A DNA stretch of 64,000 bases from Heterocephalus glaber (lineage: Eukaryota; Chordata; Mammalia; Rodentia; Bathyergidae), in the NCBI RefSeq assembly GCF_000247695.1, contig NW_004624734.1:12956679-13020678 (forward strand), written 5' to 3'. This document shows positions 1 to 11,335 of the stretch, piece by piece (the stretch's first letter is position 1; each line of letters starts with the position of its first letter). Made by a program: the position numbers and the translations under genes. Below the pieces are notes generated by a model. The model was not told where the DNA came from, ran no database searches, and was given only the letters and a program-made list of their open reading frames with translations.

Positions 1-604
1 GGAGAATGACCCATGTGCAGCTGAGAAGAATGTGTATTCTGATTTTGTGGGGTGGAACACTCTGTAAACATCTGTTAAGTCCATTTTTTCAAGAGTTTGA
101 TTGAGTTCTAATATTTCATTGCTTATTTTTTGTCTAGTTGATCTATCTATTTGTGACAGTGGGGTATTGAGGTCCCTCACTACTATTGTATTAGTGCTTC
201 TATGATTTTTCATGTCTGTTAGTGTTTGTTTTATATAGTTGGGTGCACTAGTGTTTGGTGCATATATATTTGATTGTTATCTTTTCTTCTTGGATTGTTC
301 CCTTTACAAGGCTATAGTGTCCTTCTTTGTCTCTCTTAATCGGTGTTGGTTTGAAATCCACATGATCTGCAAAGAGGATAGCTACTCCTGCTTTTTTGGG
401 TGTTCCTGTCACATGGAGTATTGTTTTCCACCCTTTAATTTTCAGTCTGTGAGTTTCTTTTTGAATTAAGTGTCTTTCTGGTATGGAACATATTGTTGGG
501 TCTTGCTTCTCAACCCATTCTGCCAGTCTCCTTCTTTTGATTGGTGAATTGAAACCATTGACATTGATGGTTATAACTGATACATATTGACTTATCATTG
601 TCAT
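1..604 (-). pseudogene. L1 ORF2 N-terminus (AP endonuclease domain), degenerate
   Basis: ORF2p supplies the endonuclease and reverse transcriptase for target-primed reverse transcription. Residues 1-118 are open from 604 to 248. They show ITINVNGFNSPIKRRRLAEW, which includes the catalytic Asn. The usual QETHL motif is changed to PERHL, keeping the Glu. KKAGVAILFADHVDFKPT and IKRDKEGHYSLVKG follow. The frame then stops, but translatable L1 similarity (HPTKSEYTFFSAAHG-like) continues to the window edge. The stop makes this copy non-functional. Confidence 0.92.
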
Positions 605-638
605 GACCTTTTTTTTGTTGGACTGTCTACCTTTGCAT

Positions 639-1691
639 TTAATTTCTTGTTGTGCCTGATGGATTCATTCTGCTGGGCTTCCTGGGGTTGTGATCCTTGT
701 TTTCTTTTCCTAGGATATTGTCTAAAATTTTTTGGAGTGCTGGTTTGATATTCATGAAGTTCCTAAGGTGCTCTTTGTTATGAAAGTATCTTATTTCTCC
801 ATCAGTTTTGAAAGGTAATTTTACAGGGTACATCAATCTGGGTTGGAGGCTGTTTTCCTTTAGGACTTGAAGTACATCACTCCACACTCTTCTTGCCTTG
901 AGAGCTTGCGTTGAGAAGTCTACTGTGATTCAGATGTGCTTTTCTTTGTATGTGATTTGTTTCTTTTCTCTAACTCCTGGTAGAATTTTGTTTTTCTGTT
1001 GGGTTTCTGGAATCTTAACAATTATATGCCTATGAGTAGATTTTTTTTTGATCGAGGCTAGCTGGAGTCCTATATGCCTCACTTATCTGTGTGTCAAGTT
1101 CTTTCCCCCTGCTTGGAAAGTTTTCTACCATCACTTCTGTGAACAGTTTTTTTATGTCATCTGTACTCTCTCCTGTTTCTTTGTTGGCTCAGATCAGTGT
1201 TATGTTATTCTTTGCATCGTCTGGCAGCTGCTGTATTGTTTTCTTGTGGTCCCTTACAATTTTAAAGAAATTTTTTTTTTCCTGATCACTAATTGCAGTT
1301 TTATCTTCTATATATCTGAAATTCTGTCCTTGGACTGGCTCATTCTGCTGGGCAGACATTCAATGGAGTTTTTAATTCCTGGAAATCTGTTTGCATCTGT
1401 TTTATGGATTTCATTTGTTTCTTATGTTGGGATTCCATTATGTTCTTCAGTTCCTCTATTTTTTTTATCTGTGTCCTCTCTAGATTTATTAATCATCTCT
1501 TGCCCTATGGGTACAATCTCTGCTGTTGTCTGAGAAATTATTTCTGATTTCATTTTTTCCAGATCCTCTTTTGTTGCCAGTTCAGGGAGTTTAGGTTGTT
1601 GAGTATTGGGGTGTTCCATCTCGTTTCCCTTTGGGGTTGCTGTAGGTGATCTGGAAGTCTGGTTTTGAGACTTGTTTATGTGTCTTCTCAT
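639..1691 (-). pseudogene. L1 ORF1 (RNA-binding chaperone), degenerate
   Basis: ORF1p normally coats L1 RNA as a trimer, using a coiled coil, an RRM and a C-terminal domain. Here the 1053-bp span matches the usual ORF1 length. A start-proximal piece (1691-1422) has MRRHINKSQNQ and a coiled-coil-like KEDLEKMKSEI. The C-terminal domain (887-639) has VLQVLKENSLQPRLMYPVKL followed by GEIRYFHNKEHL and KPALQKIL, the classic ORF1 C-terminal signature. Frameshifts and stops separate the two pieces. Confidence 0.9.
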
Positions 1692-2029
1692 TTTGATGGG
1701 GAGAGAGGGGGTATTTTCCTGGCACCGGCACGGCTCACCTCCTCTGTGCTGGGAGTGGTGCTATGGTGGCCCCAATATTCTAACTTCTTAAACTAATTTA
1801 TTTTTTGGAAATAAATGGATACTCAGTGGGTTATAAAATTCTGCTTCCCTGGTAAAAGCCCAGCTCAGGAAAGAGGACATCCTCAGGTTCCAGTTTCTAA
1901 AAGGAATTAACGGGCTGTTTCTCCATGGAACTTAAAGCTATACATATACTGTACAGCTGGTACATTACCTTGGTTATAATTTAGGAAGTGATAGTCATGA
2001 CCATATTGTTCCCTTTCTCTTAATTTTTA

Positions 2030-2168
2030 TTTTTGATTTTTTTGTTGCTGTCGTTTTTTGAGACAGGGTTTTGCTTTGTAGTTCAGGCTGGCCTGGTACT
2101 CCTGGCAATCTTCCTGCCTCGGTCTCTCAAGTGTTGGAATTACAGGCGTGTTCCATCACACCTGGCTC
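2030..2168 (-). mobile_element. B1 SINE
   Basis: A T-rich left end is followed by GAGACAGGGTTTTGC, then 'ttcaggctggcc', 'cttcctgcctcggtct' and 'ggaattacaggcgtg'. This is the reverse complement of a 7SL-derived B1 monomer. It is moderately diverged. Confidence 0.88.
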
Positions 2169-2805
2169 TCTCTGTCCCTTTAGACTTTGATAGCAGTCAC
2201 GGCTTCCCAGGAGTTTTCTGTAATGCAACCACCCAGCTTGGGCTGGGTCCTTTTCAGTGGAACCATAGCCTGTGTTTATTTGTCTCTGTTCCTCCATATT
2301 TCTTCCTGATGTCTTTTCCAGCTAGACTAGGTGTTACTAGGACTCATTTCTGGTATGATGGTAGGTTTGGGGCTAATGGTTTTCCAGTTGGTAAAGTCAG
2401 GTTCTGTGTGTGAAAGATCTCAGCTGTTGTTTAGTGTCTTCCCACAGTCCATAGTGGGTCTGTAACTCAGGAAAGTGAAGCATCTCGTATCTCTGGCAAA
2501 GCGTGGTGTCAGGTTGGGACTAGGAGACCTAAAGTCCAGTCCCGAGTCTTCCACTAAGTAGAGGCACAGCAGTTTCTTCTTTTGCCTGGTGAGCTGGTTG
2601 AAGCAGACAGGTAGAATTCATTCTAGTCCTGTGTGCCATTCCTGGGGTGTGGGCATCCCTCAGCAGCCATTGCTGGTGGTTCTTGGAAGCCACCACCTTT
2701 CTGTTGGTGTTGGTGTTATAAAAGAAAAGTATTTAGCAACTGCAATCTGAGGCTCTTGTAGTTCTAATGGTCGTAGAAATTTCTCTAATTTTATTCAATC
2801 ATTTC

Positions 2806-3238
2806 TGTAGTGGCCTGAAGAACTCCTCCCTGATCCCTAATTCACATTTACCTGGAGGCTCAGAATGTGACCTTATTTCAAAATAGGGTCTTTGCAGATA
2901 TAAATAGTTAAGATGAGATCATATTGCAATGAACTGGGCCCTAAATCCAATGACTAGTGTCCTTCCAAGAAGAGGAACAGAAACAGACGCAGACACAGCT
3001 CAGAAAGATCACACGACCATAGAGGGGGAGGTGCTAGTGCCATGGTCACAACCAAGGAATGCCATGGATTGCTGGGAGCTACCAGGAGCTAGGAAGGGGT
3101 GCTAGTGCCCTCAGAGGGAGCATGGCCTTGTCAGCTCCTTGATTTCAGATTTCTAGCCCGTGAGAGGAAAAACTCCTGTTATTTTAAGCTCCCAAGTTTG
3201 TAGTTAGCTGTTATGGAAGCCCTAGGAAATTAACACAG
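2806..3238 (+). mobile_element. MLT1-type LTR (ERVL-MaLR)
   Basis: The sequence carries the typical MLT1 string of landmarks: 'gaatgtgaccttatttcaaaatagggtctttgc', 'gggccctaaatccaatgactagtgtcc', 'gaatgccatggattgc', 'cagagggagcatggcc', and the end 'gccctaggaaattaacacag'. It is a solo LTR without internal region. The subfamily is not decided. Confidence 0.85.
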
Positions 3239-3817
3239 TCGTGGAAAATTGTTATTCAAAAACCATCCGTTGCATTTACTCTCTCCCATGGCTGTTTGGA
3301 GAAGCCTGATGTGTTGAAAGACGTCTTTGCCATGTCATATGTCATGGAAAGAACCTGACATTTCTCTGTTTGTAAAGATTTAGACTTTGATGAAAAGCTT
3401 CTTCTTCCAGTTAATAGGTGAAAGCATATGAATCACTTTATATTTTTGTGGGACATATGTTTAGTTCAGGATCCCTAAGGTCTAACTCAAATTATTGAGA
3501 ACCTGGCTTCTGCAGTGTAATTCACAGATGGTACTAACTCTAGCCAAAAAAGACAAAGAAAGGAAAAAGTGTAAAGCTACTCAAGTGTTCCAAGCAATAG
3601 GGTGTCAGCCAGGGGCTTCTGGACAGCCCATCCCCTGCTTTTTCTACTCTGGACTCAATAGGGCACTTTCCCTCCTGGCCATGAGCCTCCCCACTGTCCC
3701 TTATTTGTTTCTTGATCAAGGTGACCTCCAAGAGTCTGCCCATGTTCTCTTGGTCTCAAACCCCAGCCCTTCTGTTAGGTCTTTTGCATGGACTTCAGTG
3801 ATCTGAACACGCTATAA

Positions 3818-3955
3818 AGTGGGTGATTACTGGTTCCCTTTTATGCACAGGGAAACAGATGCTCAGAGAGATAGTGAGGTAGCTTGTCACAGCAGGAAGC
3901 AGCAGAGCAGAATCTGAACTAAGATCCTTGGAGTCCAAAGCCCACTTGTCTCCTA
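3818..3955 (-). mobile_element. MIR SINE
   Basis: 'tgcacagggaaacagatgctcagagagatagtgaggtagcttgtcac' followed by 'agcagaatctgaactaagatcc' matches the reverse complement of the MIR core region. It is old and diverged. Confidence 0.7.
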
Positions 3956-4589
3956 GTCCACCTTAAAGGACACATGTGTCAGGACAGTGGCTTGAGCAGA
4001 CGCTTATGGACATAGATGTGTTTGGAGAGGAACCTAGTGGAATGTAGAGCATGAGAGCTGGGGAAGGGGCTGGCATGAGACAAGGTCAGAAAGATGGGAA
4101 CCTGCTGTGCTGTGATGGGCTTGACCTCCAGACCTGAGAGTTAGGATGCTTTCCGTCTACACTGCAGACTCATTGAAGGCTTGTATCATAGCAAGGAGCA
4201 GAAGTGGTGGGAGTGCTGACTGGGACATCAGAAAGTGGGGTACCTGAGAGTCCAGGTAGGGGCAGCGGTTCTGCCAGGATGATAAGGGCTGTTTGGACTG
4301 GCAGCAGCAGTAAGGGGCAGGCAACATCAGACCTGCTGTTATGGAGGTAGATGCCACAGGCTCTGATAGTTGTTGGGAGGTGGTAGGAGGGCAGATGAGG
4401 AAGAGAAGTGGGAGTCTGCTTCAAGGAGAGGGGAATGGGAGCACATTCATGGGAAAGAGCAGGAGGGGAGAATGGTAGGGGGGAAAGGGGATTTGCTTGG
4501 GGGTGCTGTTGGGGAAGGGTGGTGATCTGACCATGGTGAACTCAAGGCACCTAAGGGTCACCTAGAGAGAAAGACCAATAGACAAGAGG

Positions 4590-4682
4590 TATGTGGGCTG
4601 CAGAGGCACCAGGCAGAGCTGTGCCTGGCCTACATAGTGAGTTCAAGGCCAGCCTGAACTACCAAGCGAGACCTTGTCACAA
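4590..4682 (+). mobile_element. B1 SINE, degraded
   Basis: 'ctacatagtgagttcaaggccagcctgaactaccaagcgagaccttgtc' is the right half of a B1 in plus orientation. The left half is poorly preserved. Confidence 0.7.
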
Positions 4683-5289
4683 GGCCCTTCCTGGACTCAA
4701 GCTGGGCTGCCGAACACATGCTTCATGTGTATGGACAGTGGTGAAGTTTGATGGAGATGGCTGTAATGGTCATGTCCTCAGATGTTGTTGGGAGTGCTTT
4801 TGAAATTAAAAGCAAATCTGTTGTCCATGTGATTGTAGTCCTACGAAGGTGGAAGCATAATCTTTCCATAAGTCATCTCAGGAATCCAGAGATAACAGCA
4901 GTTACCTATGTAGTGACTCTCTTAGAAAGGGTCTTTCCTTTTGTGCCTCTGGGTGTCTCATGGATGAGAATTGCAGCGGCAACTGTGAATGTGATCAGGG
5001 CCCTGCCCATGGTCCATGAGGTTGATGATTCCATCAGTGCCACTTTTTATAGGAACATCCATGTGACATCCTAGTGTGTAGCCTCAGCACAACTAGGGAG
5101 GATCAGGTGACCGCTTGCTCATGGAGTAGGACTCATAAAGGGAATAGTTCGAGTTACCCTCACACTGCGCAGAGCAGGAGGACAAGCTCGAGTCCACTGG
5201 GTAGCACTGTCACCACAGAGTTCCACCTGAATTTTGTCCTTAGGGAAGTTGGAAAGTTGGCTGCTTTTTGACTTGAACATGGTAAAGAG

Positions 5290-5556
5290 CTGAGGCTTGT
5301 GAGGCAGTTTTCAATCACTATAGCAAAACCTGAGCTAATCACTTTATAAAGAGGAAAGTTTCATCCTGCCTCACAGTTTTGGAGTTTTCAGTCCATGGTC
5401 AGTTAGCACTGTTGTTTTGGGACTGTAGTGAGGCAGCACATCATGGCTGGAGCAACCTTGAAAGGGGTCCACCATCTCGTAAAAATGACACTGGGGACCA
5501 AACCTTCAACACATGGGCTTTGGGGGGACATTTCAGATCCAAACTATAGCAAGCTT
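5290..5556. mobile_element. MaLR-like LTR or URR1-type repeat, copy 1
   Basis: The block runs from 'tcactatagcaaaacctgagc' through 'ttcagtccatggtcagt' to 'ggaccaaaccttcaacacatgggctttggggggacatttcagatcc'. Related blocks occur at 29600-29925 and 45000-45480, so it is a dispersed family. Shared cores are 'tttattttggctcacagttt' and 'ttcagtccatggtca'. I am unsure of the family name. Confidence 0.7.
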
Positions 5557-6496
5557 GGTGTGCTAGGAAAATAGGGGCATAGCAGGGATAAGGCTGCAAA
5601 GAGAGGCCTTAGTCATCCGCAAAGGATAAAGTCAGTGATGTGGGAAAAGGTTCCATTCTGTATTTGAATTAAGCTTGTTGGGGGGATTCCCCTCTCTACG
5701 AAAACTCAGTAGTTTATCTAGAAGTTATTGTGCTCTGGAGCAGTTGTTCTTCACTATTGGGCCAGACCAACAGCCATGTGCTCTTTCTCCTTCCGGCTAA
5801 GGTTGGTTCCCTTGAATGTCAAGTGAGGAAAGCCAACTGGAAGCTCTCTAAGGCCCTTCCCAGCACTCATTTCGGAGAGTGTGGGACTCACTCACTGTTC
5901 CCATAACGAGGTCGTGATTCAAGTAATGTGAGAAGAGAAATCTGATGAGAGCTCACTTTCTTTGCCCTTCTTACTAGTTTTATTTGCATTTTTTCCTCAT
6001 TCTAAAAAAATAGAGAAAGTATTAAAGAAATATTTAAAGTGTCCTCTCCTGGTGATAAGCATGAGAATATTTCTCTTATTTCAAGGAGAAATGACTATAA
6101 TATAGTATTTAAGACATTTCAACTCAGCTGTAAAAAATCCGACGTCTGATCACACGCAGCAGACAGATTTGTGTACTTTAAGTGTCTCTCCCAGGATCCC
6201 ACCGAGGCTGCGAGGGATGTCCCTAGGCATGTCTGGCTCTGAGAGAAGCAGTCCTGTGGGTGCATAGAAGAGAGAGCCTGCAACTCCGTCATGTCTGGGT
6301 ATTCCCAGCTGAGGCTGCAGACGGAGAGTCATCCCGGGTAGCTCATTCCACTCCCACACCTTGCACGCATGCGCGACATCCTGGCGCTCCTGAATTTCTT
6401 CATCAGTGGGTGGGTAACATGCACAAGGGAGCAGCAGCTGTTCCTCTATCTGTATTTGGGGACCAGTCTTCCTCTTTCTCCTGGAGATCATTTCTG

Positions 6497-6945
6497 TTAT
6501 ATTAGTTAGCTAGGGCCATCGTAACAGTGTATCACAGGCTGATGATTTAAACCGCAGAATTTATTTACTCAAAATCCTGAAGGCTGAAGTCCGAGATCAA
6601 GGTGTCAGTAAGGCTGATTTCTTCCAGACCTCTCCCCTTGACTACTTTCTCATTGTGTCTGCACACGGCCTCCTCTCTGTGTCCAAATGGCCTCTTTTAT
6701 TTATTTATTTATTCATTCAAATGGCCTCTTCTTACAAGGGCAAGATTGTACTGGACCAGGATCCACACTAATGGCCTCATTTTGACTTTGTTACTTCTGC
6801 AAGACTTTATTTCCAAATGCTACAGTCATGGTCTGAAATCCTGGGGGTTAGAACGGCAGTGCATGGAACGGGGTGCTGGTGTGGTGAGCACAGTCCATTC
6901 CATCACAGCAGTGAGGGTGCATAGTATAACAGGTGGGGCGTTGGT
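6497..6945 (-). mobile_element. MLT1-type LTR (ERVL-MaLR)
   Basis: The reverse-complement MLT1 pattern is present: 'ttagttagctagggccatcgtaacagtg', 'gcagaatttatttactc', 'gaagtccgagatcaaggtgtca', 'tcttcttacaaggg' and 'ctttatttccaaatgctac'. A 22-bp (TTTA)n insertion flanked by a 13-bp direct repeat interrupts it at 6683-6730. Confidence 0.8.
6683..6730 (-). repeat. (TTTA)n tail-like insertion with 13-bp flanking repeat
   Basis: CAAATGGCCTCTT at 6683-6695 is repeated exactly at 6718-6730. The 22 bases between are TTATTTATTTATTTATTCATT-like. On the minus strand this reads as target site, A-rich tail, target site, with no element body. Confidence 0.75.
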
Positions 6946-7344
6946 TCTGTCTAGGATGAGGCTTTTCAGACAGTTGTTCTGTTACTTGCACTTGTTTTCA
7001 TTTCTCATTGTTTTTTATTATGAAAAAACACAGAAAATTTGCAAAAATGACGCTTTATCCTTAAAAATTCAGCATAAATCTCAAGAATAAAGACGTTCTT
7101 CTGTAAGACCATGATCCTACTCTTACACCCAAGAAAAGTTCAAATAATTCCATAAGGCATCTATCTAGTCTATATTCAGATTTCTAAAGATGTTCCCCAA
7201 AGTCTTTAATAATTTTTTATTTTTATTTTAAAACTGAGATCCATTGAAGGCATAGGCACTTTAAGTATTATCAGTTTGTAATTCCTCTCCATTCTTTTTA
7301 GCCTGGTATAAGCTTTCCATCCCCCTCATTACATTAATTAAAAT

Positions 7345-7580
7345 ATTTTTTTTCCTGAAGCTGGGTGTGCTGGTGTATGCCTGTAATCCCAGCACTCTGA
7401 GAGGCTGAGACACAATGATCACAAGTTTGAGCCCAGCCTGGGGATCTTAGCGACTTAGTGAGACCCTGTTTCAAAATGAAAAAAAAAAATGGGCCGGAGA
7501 CGTAGCTTCCTGGCAAGAAGACCCTGGGTTCAGTCCCCAGTACTGCCAATCAGTACCTACCTACATACATACATACATAA
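7345..7580 (+). mobile_element. B1-dID-like dimeric SINE with (CATA)n tail
   Basis: The left part is B1-like: 'gctgggtgtgctggtgtatgcctgtaatcccagcac' to 'cttagtgagaccctgtttcaaa'. After an A11 linker comes an ID-like tRNA part ('gggccggagacgtagct... accctgggttcagtccccagtactg'). The tail is a CATA/CTAC tetranucleotide run at 7556-7579. The tRNA part has lost much of its anticodon region. Confidence 0.82.
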
Positions 7581-7959
7581 AATGGGATTTCCCCACATCC
7601 TGAATTTAGGTCATGATATTCTTGTGATATTGTTTAGCTTGTCTCTGTGTCTTCTGAATGTCAGATCCAAATACTTGTTTAGGTCAAGCTTGTTTCAGTA
7701 GTTACCTGGGTGCTTTGTAAACTACCACATCCCACCAGCTTGTCCCCAGGTCCTGATCAGTGGCCTGAGGTGATGACATCAGTTCTCCCCCTGGATGATG
7801 CACTTTCCCCTTGGCACTTTGCACACAATCTGAGGAGGCTCTTACACCACGTGTGTACCCACTGGCTATTCTTGCCTGAATTATTTTGGTGGAGATTGTA
7901 AATGGTGACTTTTTATCATTAGCCGATAGTTCCTAAAAAGTAATCGTAATGATAAATTT

Positions 7960-8060
7960 TTCTTTCTTTTTCTTTTTCTTTTTTTCTGGTACTGGGGATC
8001 GAACTCAGGACCTGGTGCTTGCCAGGCAGGTGCGGCACCACTGAGCTAATCCCTGGCCCC
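7960..8060 (-). mobile_element. ID-like (tRNA-derived) SINE
   Basis: A (TTTCT)n-rich left end leads into 'ctggtactggggatcgaactcaggacc' and 'accactgagctaatccctggcccc'. This is the reverse complement of the ID/tRNA-Ala-like unit with its B box (GAGTTCGATCCCC-like) and A box (TTAGCTCAGTGG). Confidence 0.88.
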
Positions 8061-8361
8061 AGTGATAAGTTTTTATAGAAGAAGGTTAGTGCAATAATTA
8101 CCTCTAATGGAATCCAACAAATCCCTCTCAATGACTTTTACTACAGACTTACGGGGTTTTTTATTTAGTGTTTTAGGGTCACTTAGTCATTGTTCTGATG
8201 TCTAAATTATCCCACATTTGGTCCATGAGACCCTTTCAGGCTATCTTTTATGCCCTTTGAACACGTCCCCTTTATGTTCAAAAGCTCTATAAAAGAATTC
8301 TTTCACTTAGGATAATGTTGCCAATTTATATCCCTAGTTAGGGCGTTTGCCTTTAAAAATT

Positions 8362-9300
8362 TTTAAATTTATTTTTTTAAATCAACTTTATGGAGATGTA
8401 ATTTGTACATAATAAAATGTACTCAGACCATTTTGATTATTATGTGTTCACCCATGTAAAAGCTACTATAGTCAAGATGCAGGACATTATCATCACAAAA
8501 TATTTCCTGCAGCCTGTTTTTAGTCATTTGTCTCGATCTCCACCCAAGCCCTCAGGCAACCACACATGTAACTTCTGTATAGATTGGTTTTATCTTTTCT
8601 AGAATTTCATATTAACAAAATCATAGAACAATACACTTTTATGTGTAGCTTTGTTGTTTCAGTACATTGTTTTTGAGAATCAAAAATGTTGCTTGAGGGG
8701 GGTTGAGGCAGGGTCTCACTATGTAGTTTTGGTTGGTCTTGATCTCACTGTGTAGCTAGCCTTGAACTTGCAGCAGTGCTCTTGCCTCATGCCCCACCCC
8801 CATGCTGGGATCACAGCTGTATGAGACCACACCCGCAAAAGATGTTACTTTGTGAACCAGTAGTTAGTTCCTTTTATTGCTGAGTAGTATTCCATTATAT
8901 GGACATACCATGATGGGTTTATCCAGGAACCTGTTGGTGGGTTGTAGATAATTTCCAGTTTTTGGATATTATGAATAAAGCTGATCTGAACATTCTTGTA
9001 CGTCTTTGTGTGGATGTATGACTTCATTTTTCTTGAGGAAATGTTTAGGAGTGGGATTGGCAGGTCCCATTGTAAGTGTCTGTTTAACTTTATAAGAAAC
9101 TGCCAAACTGTTTTCCAAAATGGTTGTACTAGTTTACATTTTTCCCAACAATTTGTAAGTGTTCCCATTGCTTTCCAATCTAACCAGCACTTATTAGTGT
9201 CAGTGCTTTTAATTTTAGCCATTCCAGTGAGCATGTAATCATATCTTGTTATTTTAATTTGTATTTCTTAACCTTTGACTTAATTTATTGTTGCAGTAGA
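8362..9300 (-). mobile_element. Old L1M 3' end with ORF2 C-terminus, interrupted by a B1
   Basis: The minus strand from 9234 to 8845 keeps the conserved ORF2 C-terminus: MAKIKSTDTNKCW, CKLVQPFWKTVWQFL, IPLLNI, MKSYIHTKTY and the hallmark IMEYYSAIK. The 3' UTR continues to about 8362 ('aaatcaactttatggagatgtaatttg'). It is an ancient dead copy. Confidence 0.88.
8700..8838 (-). mobile_element. B1 SINE inserted in L1M
   Basis: 'gaggcagggtctcactatgtag' followed by a second 'tctcactgtgtagctagccttgaacttgcagcag', then 'tgctgggatcacagctg'. The internal duplication is typical of rodent B1. Worn target repeats (AAAATGTTGCTT / AAAGATGTTACTT) flank it. Confidence 0.82.
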
Positions 9301-9898
9301 CATTTAGAAGTTCCAAAGTCAAAACTTAATGAAAAAGTAGATACAGTGAAATACCAGGCTTTCATTCCCCCCCCTCATTCCTGCTATGGAAAGTGTGGCT
9401 AAAATGATTTGCAGATCTCTTAAGAAGCTACTACTGAGCACACCAGCTGTTGGCCATGAGCAAAAATGGAAACAGCTCCTACTTTCATATTGTTTACATA
9501 TTGGCTAAGGAGACAGACATGAACCAAATAGCCACATAAATAAAGGTGGAATCACAGCTTTGCAGTGTGCTGCATAGGAAGGCTCTAGCTAGAGAGAGCT
9601 GTTATATCAGATCTCGTCTTGCTTTCCCAAGAAAAAGGCATTCCTGCTTTCTTGCCTATGTGCTCCCTCCCTTAATACTTGCTGCTAAATACTTCCTCTA
9701 AAATGCTGTAACTCCAGGACCTGTCCCAACAGGCTGGACCCTGGGAAATTAACCAACACCTCACCATAGGAACCTGGGTTTCACTGGAAGGCTGTGATAA
9801 GCCTGCATTCGATCCTTTGGATCCTTTGGCGGCAGAGAAAAGTCTCGCAGCCTTGTTCTTTACAGAGGCCTGATTGAAACACACTTTCAGCGTATTTT

Positions 9899-9989
9899 GT
9901 TTGTGTTTTTTTTTGGTACCGGGGATCGAACTTGGGTCCTTGTGCTTGCGCAGCAGGCATTGAAACCACTGAGCTAAATCCCCGGCCCA
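9899..9989 (-). mobile_element. ID-like SINE with perfect 16-bp target duplication
   Basis: 'ttggtaccggggatcgaacttgggtccttgtgcttgcgcagcaggc' leads to 'actgagctaaatccccggccc'. ACTTTCAGCGTATTTT occurs exactly at 9883-9898 and 9990-10005. Intact A and B boxes and the perfect duplication indicate a fairly recent insertion. Confidence 0.95.
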
Positions 9990-11084
9990 ACTTTCAGCGT
10001 ATTTTAAAAAGTATATTGGCAAATGTGACTTACATTTAATTTGTTAAAAGCCTTTCAAAATTTTGTTTGTGATATGGTGATATTGACACTGGACCTGAAT
10101 AGTTTCCTTAGTGATTAAAGAATTTCAATTTGTGTTAGGCTACCCTCCAATTGTATCTTGTAGGTTCCTGGGAGATTTTTTTTTTTTTAAATCCGTGAGA
10201 CAGCTTATAGTATTTAAATGAGAAACTTCAGTGTGGTTTTAATTTTCTGTGGGTTACCCTGACCTAGCACAAAATACCAGTGATCTTTGGGATGAGATCA
10301 ATGATAAAGTTCTTATAAAGTTTGATTGAATGGTGTTCCTGTTATAATAGGTGAATTCATACCATGTAGTCAGTATCAACTTTATACAGTATTTCAGAGA
10401 TGTCTTTTCACTCAGCCTTTGTCAAATTGGAAACCTCTCCTACACTGATGTCTTATTTGTAATTTTTATATGTGATTAGAGTGATTCTGAAACATAGCAA
10501 TCATTGATGCGCTTAGAAAGGAATTCTACAGAGTATTTTTAGTAACAGCATACTTCTCTATTTCTGTAATCTAGTTTTCATGTTTCAAACTGTACTTCAC
10601 TTTATAAGAAGATGAATTCCATTCCTTCAAGGTATGCAATAATATAGTAAATTATTACAGAGGCATTGGTGGCCTATATATATTTTTTTCTGTCTGTGAC
10701 TTGGGGAAATTGTAAAGCAGTTATGGTGTACATATTGTGACATGTAGATTCTAAGTGTAACATTCTTGAGTAATCAGTTCTGTTTTTAACTTTGTCAGTC
10801 ATGGTTCTAGCAAGAGACAGATGACACATCAAAGTGAAGTAACCGAGGAGAGTTTGATAAGGGGCTGGTTCACACCATTGGGCACAGGGCACTCTTGACT
10901 TGTGAGAAGATGTTACAGACAGTGTCAGGGAACTTTCTTCCCTCTGAGTCTGAAGGGGTAAAGGAGCCAGGTCATGGGATCTGGAGGGGAAGGTGGCTGA
11001 GCTTCAGTGCTCAGTAAGGGCCATGGCCATGGGTATCAGATGTAGCTAACATCCTCACAGGAGGAAGCTGGGGGATAAAGCCCC

Positions 11085-11335
11085 TCCCTCCTCTTTCTTG
11101 AGTGTCTTTGGTTGTACTGCTATGGCTGCCTTGATCTCCTGAATTCAATTCAAAACCTTTACCATTCATGGTCAGTTTGACTTTGAGGAAGAACCAGAAG
11201 TCATATGGTGCCAGATCTGGTGAAAAAGGTGGATGAAGATGCACCATAATGTTGTTATGTGCCTACATTTCCATTGAATGACACTTGGCAGCAGCACTCA
11301 CTACATTTGTTATCATACTTTGTAAAGACATAGAA
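11085..11335 (-). pseudogene. Mariner-type transposase fragment
   Basis: The minus strand encodes MVHLHPPFSPDLAPYDFWFF then LKVKLTMNGKGFE. It matches the C-terminal catalytic region of mariner transposases (HPPYSPDLAPxDFxLFPxLK), whose last aspartate of the DD34D triad lies in SPDLAPYD. The downstream similarity (GDQGSHSSTTKD) is frame-shifted relative to the family. Upstream bases to about 11335 (KCHS-, NGN-like) look related. No terminal inverted repeats were found. It is a dead Tc1/mariner remnant. Confidence 0.75.

Larger units (their letters stand above)
1..1735 (-). mobile_element. L1 retrotransposon, 5' part, truncated by the window edge
   Basis: This is a LINE-1 in minus orientation. 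Reading leftward it has a short 5' UTR remnant at about 1692-1735, a decayed ORF1 at 1691-639, and the 5' part of ORF2 from 604 to the window start. The ORF1 N-terminus is low-complexity and Ser/Thr/Pro-rich like rodent L1. Both frames carry breaks, so this copy is dead. The element continues beyond position 1. Confidence 0.93.
6985..8340. mobile_element. Old LINE fragment (L1M class suspected)
   Basis: Long diverged similarity, recalled from consensus, includes 'attttttattatgaaaa', 'catctatctagtctatattcagatttct', 'ggaatccaacaaatccctctcaatgactttta' and 'acggggttttttatttagtgttttagggtca'. It is interrupted by the B1-ID dimer at 7345-7580 and the ID-like SINE at 7960-8060. The family is from memory and uncertain. 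Confidence 0.55.

Noticed and set aside
8845..9234. Open frame on the minus strand taken at first as a gene
   Set aside because: It is the C-terminus of a dead L1 ORF2 (MEYYSAIK motif), not a host gene.
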